DNA of 64,000 nucleotides from Prosopocoilus inquinatus (lineage: Eukaryota > Arthropoda > Insecta > Coleoptera > Lucanidae), in NCBI GenBank assembly GCA_036172665.1, contig CM069876.1, positions 35,495,001-35,559,000 of the forward strand, read 5' to 3'. Under the pieces are notes generated by a model that saw only the letters and a program-made list of their open reading frames with translations, ran no database searches and was not told the origin of the DNA. Both the position numbers and the translations under genes were made by a program. How positions within the stretch are numbered: the stretch's first letter is position 1; each line of letters opens with the position of its first letter. Of the stretch, positions 56,924 to 64,000 are shown piece by piece.

Positions 56924-58318
56924 GTGCTGTAAACGGTAGAGTAAAAAAAAATCAAGTGTCCTAAATTTTTTGAACATGAGTGTACTTTTAAGATTAATAA
57001 ATACAAAGTGGTGAATCTCAAATGCCTGGGGTTGGCAACAAAAAGATCCCTACATTAGTACGTTAGTATTATGTTTGGTAGTTTACCAACCGCCGAACTA
57101 TCAGACATGATGCACTCCTATTAGTTGCCAGATTTAAGTACACATTCAAGCTTATTTGTTCGCTCGAACGGAAATGACGCTTATCTGAGCTGATGTGAGT
57201 TTTGCGGTAAAAAGAACACACCTAATGTTAGATAATTATTTACAAGGTCATGCCACCTTAAATTAAGTATTCCCACCTGAGGACAGTTAACATTGACCAC
57301 CCAATACATTGTACGTGACAAAAGTTCACAAGACCTTTCCATTTCTTTTGGAAAGTGACAGAAAGTGGAATAAGCTTAACATTTTTGTCGAAAAAAAAAG
57401 AAAAAGTAAAAACTGAATAGAAATATCTAGCTATACCATCCTGTTTCTTAATTTATGTGATTTTTCGTTTCTTGAAAGAATGAAAAAGAATATGAAGAAG
57501 AAAATACAATGACGAGACTTTGATAATGACTCGTCCAAGGGAAAGTGGAAACGGTTCTCTTTAGGACCACGAAATTTCTCTGAGGATTTTTACTCCTGCA
57601 GGTACAATCTTTATTTATACCGGGTGTCTCAATAAGGGCGGCGATCGGCCGGCGATATACCTATAGCAAACCGTAATACCTATAGCTTCGGGAGAAAAAA
57701 AAATATTTCAAGTCAAATAAAATATAAGTATCTGAGTTGACCGCCAGGGGGGCAATCCAAAGGCTCAATAATAAAAATTAATTTTACTATAAAAAATCTT
57801 AGAATAAGCTATAGCTCTGATAGCATCATTGGAAAGCTGAATTAATTCTGCACAATTTTGATTTTAGACCTACTATCGTATCACTACTAATAAGAGTGGA
57901 GGAAACAGTTGAATTATTTAGGTACTTTAAAAAATATCATCTTTTGTACTCTTTATCAGAAACTATTGAATTTCAACTTATTTTCGGGTTGTTACCAAAA
58001 TGTTCTCCTGATTATTGGATGCTATGCAGTCATTGTGAGAAAGATACACCTTTCCATTTAATTTTTTTGGAAAACTAGGATAAACTATTACTTTTGCAAA
58101 TAGCTCCCTCTAACTAATTTATAACAAAGTAGCTCGAATTATTGAAAATATATTTTAAATCAGCTTAAAATTCCCTTTCAAATGAAATAAAATTCGATAA
58201 GCTCTGAATAAAATTCCGTTCCGCAAAATGCATCCACAGAGAAGAAAAATGTTGGCGTTTGTAGAATTGTAAATATAAGAATAATTAAGAAAAAGTAGGA
58301 CAATTAAAAACGGCGCTG
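56924..58318. other. No recognisable gene; one lone element end
   Basis: TACCGGGTGTCTCAATAAGG near 57618 resembles the left end of a TA-type element with no mate found. Frame 57896-58078 has no domain. Confidence 0.35.
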
Positions 58319-59023
58319 AAACGAAATGCATGTAAATCACATACTCTGCGCTACAACTCTAATGGATGGAATTGGACTTTTCGCCGCGGCCATTTCGTCG
58401 AGGGCGTTTCGCCGCTGAACCGTTTCGCCGCTGGGATATTTCGCCACCGGTTATAGTTATTTGGGAAAAGGTGTACTTAGTTTGCTTTTTGGTATGCTAC
58501 TTTTGAATATGCATTTAACATCGCATTCGAGTTTATACTAAGCATTAACCACGCTTCGTTTTCTGTAGATGAGAATATTCGACCTACAATCTAGTATGCA
58601 TCGGCCTGTCAAATGAACATTTGGCAACCAGTGCCAAATTAGTTGTTTCCTGTAGCTATTACGAAAGGGTGTATTTTTGTAAAAATGGAATATCAAATAT
58701 TAAGTAAGCGTGGTTTTCAGAAGTTTTAACACAATGGATTTGTGTACTTTTCGATAAAGTTAGTGCCAAAGATGACAACCTGAAATTCTGGCGCTGTGAA
58801 GAAATGGGTCGGATGAAAGTTGGAACATGTGGACCCAATATCAAAAACCACTTGATTTTTTAAATGTGTTTTTTCTATATGGTTTCTCCTCCCATATGCC
58901 TATCCTCCTTGATTAAACAGACGTGTGGCAGACTAATCAATCTAATCAGGTTTGGTGTTATTTAGGAAATTATATTTGCAGTTCATAATAAAGAAGAACG
59001 TGTAATGTAAATGTAATACAATA

Positions 59024-60542
59024 CACCGTGTTCACATTTCGATGCTCACCATTGGCATCTCGGTTATTAGAAGACATAGAGCAACGGTTAAATGGGGAAT
59101 GTTTTGCAGAATTCAATGCTCGCAACAAATCTCATTTCAAATTCACCATAACTTATTTTAATTTTAACATAATTTAAGAAAACCAAAATTTGACGATTTC
59201 AATATTCCTCAATAACTCGATAACACCTGATATGACCTCTTCTAAACTTTTACATTGTTCAGACACTTTTTTAAGACAAAGTTTTTGATGCAAACAGAAA
59301 CCTCCGATTGTCATTTGTTTTCAAGTTATTAGCCCTAACTTTTGTTTTTCATATGGCACCCATATAAGGTTTTTAGTCAGTTAGATAGTCTTTAAAAAGA
59401 GCTTTTCAACGATGTATAACATACCCAAAAAAAATTTATTTTTAGGGGAGATATTAACAAAAACATAAATTAATCCCTTATGAAATTAGTAGGCTATGAA
59501 ATTAAACACGCAATGCTGTAAAATAACGAAACGATATTGACGTAACAGATATTTGGAACTACTAACAATCGAAAAATACCTGCTTCGAAACAAATTATTA
59601 ATCCTGACGACATGCAGAACATTTGGTTCCAGCAGGATGGTTACCTGGCCCATAACAGTCGTGACGTACATTTTTTGAGAGGAAACTTTAATTAGAGTGC
59701 TTTCAAATAATGGACCAGTACAATTGTTTGCAAGATCGCCCGACCTTACCCCCCTTGACTTTCATTTATGGGGTACCACTAAAAACGAAGTATTTGATTT
59801 TGCACCGCCAAAAGCTCGGGGAATTTTAGAGCAAAGAATTCTGAATGTGCTGAGATTATTAAACGAAAACACACTTTGTAGTGTCTGAAACTCTGTTAAT
59901 ATAAGGTGTCAAAAGTGTGTAACAGAATGGTCGTCATATTGTACAGTTTCTTTAAGTCAACCTGAACGCTTTCTTTACTTTTTTTTTCTTTTATGACTTT
60001 TATTATCATTTCGTTATTTTACAGCATACTTAGCATATCTTTAAGCTTTCTCATTGGTGTTTAATTCCATAGCCTACTAATTTCATAAGAGATTAATTTA
60101 TGTTTTTGTTAATATCTCCCTTAATAATAAAAATTTTTCGGGTATGTTATACATCGTTGAAAAGCTCTTTTTAAAGACTATCTAACTAACTAAAAACCTT
60201 TTATGGGTGCCATATGAAAAACAAAAGTTAGCGCTAATAATTTGAAAACAAATGACAATCGGAGGTTTGTGTTTGCATCAAAAAGTTTGTCTTAAAAAAG
60301 TGTCTGAACAATGTAAAAGTTTAGAAGAGGTCACATCAGGTATCATCGAGTTATTGAGGAATATTGAAATCGTCAAATTTTGGTTTTCTTAAATTATCTT
60401 AAAAATCAAAAAAGTTATGGTGAATTTGAAATGAGATTTGTTGCAAGCATTGAATTCTGCAAAACATTCTCCATTTAACCGATGCTCTATGTCTTCTAAT
60501 AACCGAGATGCCAATGGTGAGCATCGAAATGTGGACACAGTG
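59024..60542 (+). mobile_element. 1.5 kb long-TIR Tc/mariner-type element
   Basis: Arms of ~500 bp (59024 to ~59530 and ~60000-60542) are inverted copies; tips are CACCGTGTTCACATTTCGAT and, reversed, CACTGTGTCCACATTTCGAT, with TA at 59022-59023 and 60543-60544. The centre carries a degenerate transposase fragment (59600-59888). Confidence 0.9.
59600..59888 (+). pseudogene. Tc/mariner-superfamily transposase fragment
   Basis: QNIWFQQDGYLAHNSRDVHF (about 59614-59675) is followed, after a stop and frame change near 59690, by NNGPVQLFARSPDLTPLDFH and LWGTTKNEVF. The QQDG-x-x-AH and SPDLTPLDF-xLWG blocks carry the second and third catalytic acidic residues of the IS630/Tc1/mariner DDE/D fold, as seen in insect DUF4817-type transposases. 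The first D and the HTH are not present. Clearly non-functional. Confidence 0.82.
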
Positions 60543-61116
60543 TATATTTTAAAAAGGTAAAATCAACCAATTTTAAAAGCTACTTTAAATTTAACGTAAC
60601 GTACAGCATTGCTTAATGCTTTACCAGTGCATGTAATTACGGATTCCTTTAAAGATTTCAGATTGCACTACAAATAGTGCTGAAATTATGTCCTCTTTGA
60701 GAATTCCTCTTTTAAATCAAACAACCATGACATTACGTCCAAAAATATCAAATATACAAATGGCGTCTTTAATTCATTATACTTACAAATTGGATTATGT
60801 CTTACACAAATACCTATTAATTTGGAATGTTTCTGAAAACATATAAAACGAAAAACCTTTACTTCTTCACTTTTTACAATTAAATACCGAAATATCTATG
60901 CAATATCTGATCGTAATGTCAAAATTAATTGCCAAATTGTATAAAGTCATATACTCCTTGAAAATGATTCCAACCAATCAAAATGGATATCACACGTGGC
61001 TCAACTCTTATCCTAAATTATAAGGTGCTTTCTTTCGCTTAAAAGTTTGAATCGTGTTTCGAATAGTTTGGACCCGAATTTCATAGTTGTTGGAACAAAA
61101 CACCTGACTTGGATTT

Positions 61117-61537
61117 TTGATTGACAGTTCATTTGTAAATAACCATAATTCAATTCAAAAAAGTTTTAAAAATAGAGAGATTCAAAGAAAAGAATGTCTG
61201 TTTTTGAATCAAAACACGTTTGGATCACGATTTTGTGAGCGAAAGAAAGTACCTTTGTACAGGAACTCTAAATGGGTCGGTGCGAAGCTCGAATCTACAC
61301 TTTCAATGGGGAAGTGACTAAGAAATTAAATGTTCACTCTCATGACGCTTCGGCGGAGTAAAGTCGGTCGTAACTAAAATAAAAATTCGATCAGAGGAAA
61401 CTGTCGAACCTACCAACCAAGTGATTAATGAGTGCATAAGTGCTATGACGCAAGCCTCTCAAGCTACATTACCGAATAATGCAGCTTTGAGAAAAATAAT
61501 TAGGAAGAAAACGCACAATTATCAATTTGACCAATAA
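61117..61537 (+). pseudogene. FLYWCH-type zinc-finger gene relic
   Basis: Reading across two frames gives GSRFCERKK, then GRCEARIYTFNGEVTKKLNV and HSHDAS, which follows the C...C...H-x-H order of FLYWCH fingers. It is followed by KSVVTKIKIRSEETVEPTNQ, INECISAMTQASQATLPNNA and LRKIIRKKTH, the linker typical of FLYWCH/MULE-associated proteins. The first conserved Trp and one Cys are lost, and a frameshift lies near 61270. The context is the right half of the Mutator-like element. Confidence 0.65.
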
Positions 61538-61705
61538 AAACTTAGATTCAAAATAATATGTTTCTTTCCGGCGGCGAAATGGGCTAGCGGCGAACTTTCC
61601 CAAAGGCGAAACGGCCGCGGCAAAATGATCGCGGCGAAACGGCTGCGGTGGAACGTCATAGACCCCTAATGGACACGTCTCGAATGATTTACATGCATTT
61701 CGTTT

Positions 61706-62797
61706 GGGAGTCGCGCCGCGCCACTCTGCTCAACCGACCTAATGGACGCTCAGCTTAACGAAATCAAAAACTCTGACGCCAAATTAAAAACAGTAATTGA
61801 AGTCAAATCTTGTCCGATGAAATAGTTTTTAAATTTTAAAACAAACACTGAAATCGCAGTGAACAATCTACGTTTCGCTATCGCTTGATAGTTTCGTCAG
61901 AAGTGTAACAGTAACTTTAAAAATTATACCTACGGTACACCCGTCCCGTAGAAATATATATTTTTTTCGCAAAATGAGCAGGAAAATCAAAAAGCTCTTT
62001 ACCAATTTAAAAACAACGGGCCGTATTCTTGGTTGAATTCTCGGCTTCCGGTTGGAACCGCGTGTCTCAGATTTCTTCTGCTGTCGACGTTTCCTTTTCC
62101 GTTGCAGAAGAACTTCGTCAGGACTACTGCTGCTGCTGGTGATGATGGTGGTGCTGCTGCTGCTGGTGGTGGTCGTATTCTCATCTCATAATTAAACTCG
62201 CCTCTAACTAAAACCGTGATTAAAATTAACATAAACGATAGAGCTTTATTGGAATATCATGAGTAAGAGAGTGAGTAATCACGGCGTTGCTATATTAAAG
62301 ACGAGGTGAGAATACGGGCCATTTCTTTAAAACTTATATCTACCGTTAAAAGTCCGAGAACTAGAGGACTGGACGGCGCGACGGTATGGCTAAACATGAG
62401 AATATGAGCCAACTTATCCAACGAAAACCTTCCAACTATTGCTTATGTATCGACTAAACAAACAAAATAAATGTACACGCGGCAAAAAAAAAAACATGAA
62501 GTGTATTCACTGCGCTCTATGAAGTGATTAATGATTTATCACGACTAATCTGTTTCCGGCAGGAAAGCAAACTGAAATATAGTACTTATAAATTCTACCG
62601 TCAACGGCAGCGTTATACACACATCTCTATAGCCCCTACATCTCTAACTCGTCCCTCTTTTCGTGGCCGGCCCCCGACCATAGAACGGTAACGCCTATAC
62701 CATGATCTCTCTTGGATGTGTTATACTCACTGATATTTCTGTAAAGGGCTGAAACACTTCTTTTTTAATTGTCGCGCTGGGTCACTCTAAAATCTCT
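61706..62797. other. No recognisable gene; triplet repeat and possible MITE
   Basis: CTG/GGT-type triplets at 62122-62172 encode the Ala/Pro-rich part of a spurious minus frame (61999-62232). GGGCCGTATTCTTGG near 62018 and the reverse of GAATACGGGCC near 62312 could be the ends of a ~305 bp PIF-like MITE. A hammerhead-like motif is at 61873-61900. Confidence 0.4.
61873..61900 (-). other. Hammerhead-core-like stem-loop motif
   Basis: Minus strand: CTGACGA, AA, CTATC-AAGC-GATAG, C, GAAACG. The degenerate loop sequence of 27119-27285 (27179-27206) carries the same stem. Confidence 0.35.
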
Positions 62798-64000
62798 AAA
62801 CAGAGTCCTGTGGTACGGTTAAATAGAAATCTGTAGTATTTTTAAGTAGAAACCTATCGTACAATTAAACAGAAATCTGTGGTATTATTAAATAGAAATC
62901 TGTGGTATTATTAAATAGAAACCTATACTATTAGTTAATAGAAACCTATACTATTTGACATAGAAACCTGTAGTATTATTAAATAGAAACCTGTAGTGTT
63001 ATTAACTAGAAACCTGTAGTATTATTAGCTAGAAAGCTGTAGTATTATTAAATAGAAATCTGTAGTATTATTAACTAGAAACCTGTAGTATTATTAACTA
63101 GAAACCTGTAGTTTTATTAAATAGAAACCTGTAGTGTTATTAACTAGAAACCTGTAGTATTATTAGCTAGAAACCTGTAGTATTATTAAATAGAAATCTG
63201 TAGTATTATTAACTAGAAACCTGTAGTATTATTAGCTAGAAACCTGTAGTATTATTAACTAGAAACCTGTAGTATTAGTAACTAGAAATCTGTAGTATTA
63301 TTAACTAGAAACCTGTAGTATTATTAGCTAGAAACCTGTAGTATTATTAAATAGAAATCTGTAGTATTATTAACTAGAAACCTGTAGTATTATTAGCTAG
63401 AAACCTGTAGTATTATTAACTAGAAACCTGTAGTATTAGTAACTAGAAATCTGTAGTATTATTAACTAGAAACCTGTAGTATTATTAGCTAGAAACCTGT
63501 AGTATTATTAAATAGAAATCTGTAGTTTTATTAACTAGAAACCTGTAGTATTATTAGCTAGAAACCTGTAGTGTTATTAACTAGAAACCTGTAGTATTAT
63601 TAGCTAGAAACCTGTAGTATTATTAAATAGAAATCTGTAGTATTATTAACTAGAAACCTGTAGTATTATTAGCTAGAAACCTGTAGTATTATTAACTAGA
63701 ATCCTGTAGTTTTATTAACCAGAAACCTGTAGTTTTATTAAATAGAAACCTGTATTAATATTAAATAGAAACCTGTAGTATTATTAACTAGAAACCTGTA
63801 GTTTTATTAAATAGAAACCTGTAGTGTTATTAACTGGAAACCTGTAGTATTATTAGCTAGAAACCTGTAGTATTATTAAATGGAAATCTGTAGTATTATT
63901 AACTAGAAACCTGTAGTATTATTAGCTAGAAACCTGTAGTATTATTAGCTAGAAACCTGTAGTATTATTAAATAGAAATCTGTAGTATTATTAACTAGAA
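62798..64000 (+). repeat. 23 bp satellite with 7-unit higher-order repeat
   Basis: About 52 head-to-tail units of AACTAGAAACCTGTAGTATT ATT run to the window edge. Three unit types (AAATAGAAATC, AACTAGAAACC, AGCTAGAAACC starts) alternate in order. AAATAGAAATCTG begins at 63188, 63349 and 63510, exactly 161 bp (7 x 23) apart, and the intervening unit order is repeated. The first few units are the most diverged, as usual at an array edge. Confidence 0.95.

Larger units (their letters stand above)
58367..61665. mobile_element. 3.3 kb Mutator-like element with GCCG subterminal repeats
   Basis: CTAATGGA is duplicated at 58359-58366 and 61666-61673. Subterminal arrays of TTTCGCCGCNG lie at 58377-58450 and, inverted, GCGGCGAAACGG at 61566-61650. 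The extreme tips are not a good TIR. A FLYWCH-type relic near the right side (61117-61537) supports a Mutator-like assignment; no MULE transposase was recognised. The element carries the nested 59024-60542 element. A related lone end is at 44289. Confidence 0.7.
58319..61705. repeat. Old 21 bp palindrome split by an insertion
   Basis: AAACGAAATGCATGTAAATC A at 58319-58339 is perfectly complementary to 61685-61705. Removing the element 58367-61665 and one TSD copy leaves a 21 bp stem with a ~48 bp loop. Confidence 0.75.

Noticed and set aside
61999..62232. Ala/Pro-rich minus-strand frame
   Set aside because: Created by a CTG/GGT triplet tract; no domain.
62798..64000. CRISPR array
   Set aside because: Units are directly contiguous 23-mers without unique spacers; this is a satellite.

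Overview
The window looks like eukaryotic, most likely insect, intergenic or intronic DNA. It is AT-rich and no host gene could be recognised. What it holds instead is a dense, layered collection of transposable elements: a deleted Ty3/Gypsy LTR retrotransposon, a cecropia-type mariner, relics of P-element, KRBA2-like integrase, FLYWCH/Mutator-like and Tc1/mariner-type genes, a tRNA-derived SINE, and many short inverted-repeat (MITE-like) elements, often with exact target-site duplications (TSDs). A beetle is a guess; the sequence alone does not settle the order.

Layout. 1-8 kb: end of a ~930 bp TA-flanked inverted-repeat element, a 573 bp tandem pair of a dispersed repeat, and a 552 bp long-TIR element next to a Tc1-like end. 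8.2-10.7 kb: a 2.5 kb long-TIR element whose left arm was itself hit by a fold-back insertion. 10.7-17 kb: diverged duplications and MITEs. 17.1-19.6 kb: a decayed KRBA2-like integrase gene (minus strand) split by a 1.05 kb near-perfect palindrome with a 9 bp TSD. 20-27.3 kb: further MITEs, hairpins and a degenerate ~160 bp tandem array. 27,975-31,124: the Gypsy element. 31,479-32,757: mariner. 33,591-36,597: a 3.0 kb hAT-like element with two nested elements. 37-47 kb: MITEs, a 344 bp tandem duplication, a SINE and a P-element transposase relic. 47-57 kb: MITEs, two hAT-like short elements, a Tc1/mariner-type element with an open C-terminal transposase frame, and a palindromic element with a nested element. 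58.3-61.7 kb: a Mutator-like element with FLYWCH relic, carrying a nested 1.5 kb Tc/mariner-type element, inserted in the loop of an older palindrome. 62.8-64.0 kb: a 23 bp satellite with a 7-unit higher-order repeat running off the window.

The most interesting object is the Gypsy element (minus strand). Its pol C-terminus continues past the usual integrase end into a TARG1/OARD1-like macro domain (ADP-ribosyl hydrolase fold, putative catalytic Lys and Asp present) and then a CCCH zinc finger, with the last ~45 residues encoded inside the 3' LTR. The LTRs differ at about 4 of 349 sites, so the insertion is young. This copy has lost most of gag, protease, reverse transcriptase and the integrase C-terminal GPY/F region, but the RNase H-integrase and macro-CCCH frames remain open. 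A retroelement that carries its own ADP-ribose eraser would be a plausible counter to host ADP-ribosylation; that role is inference.

A second theme is a stem-loop motif with a hammerhead-ribozyme-like core (CTGANGA, hairpin, GAAA) that recurs at several unrelated loci, including inside MITE arms.
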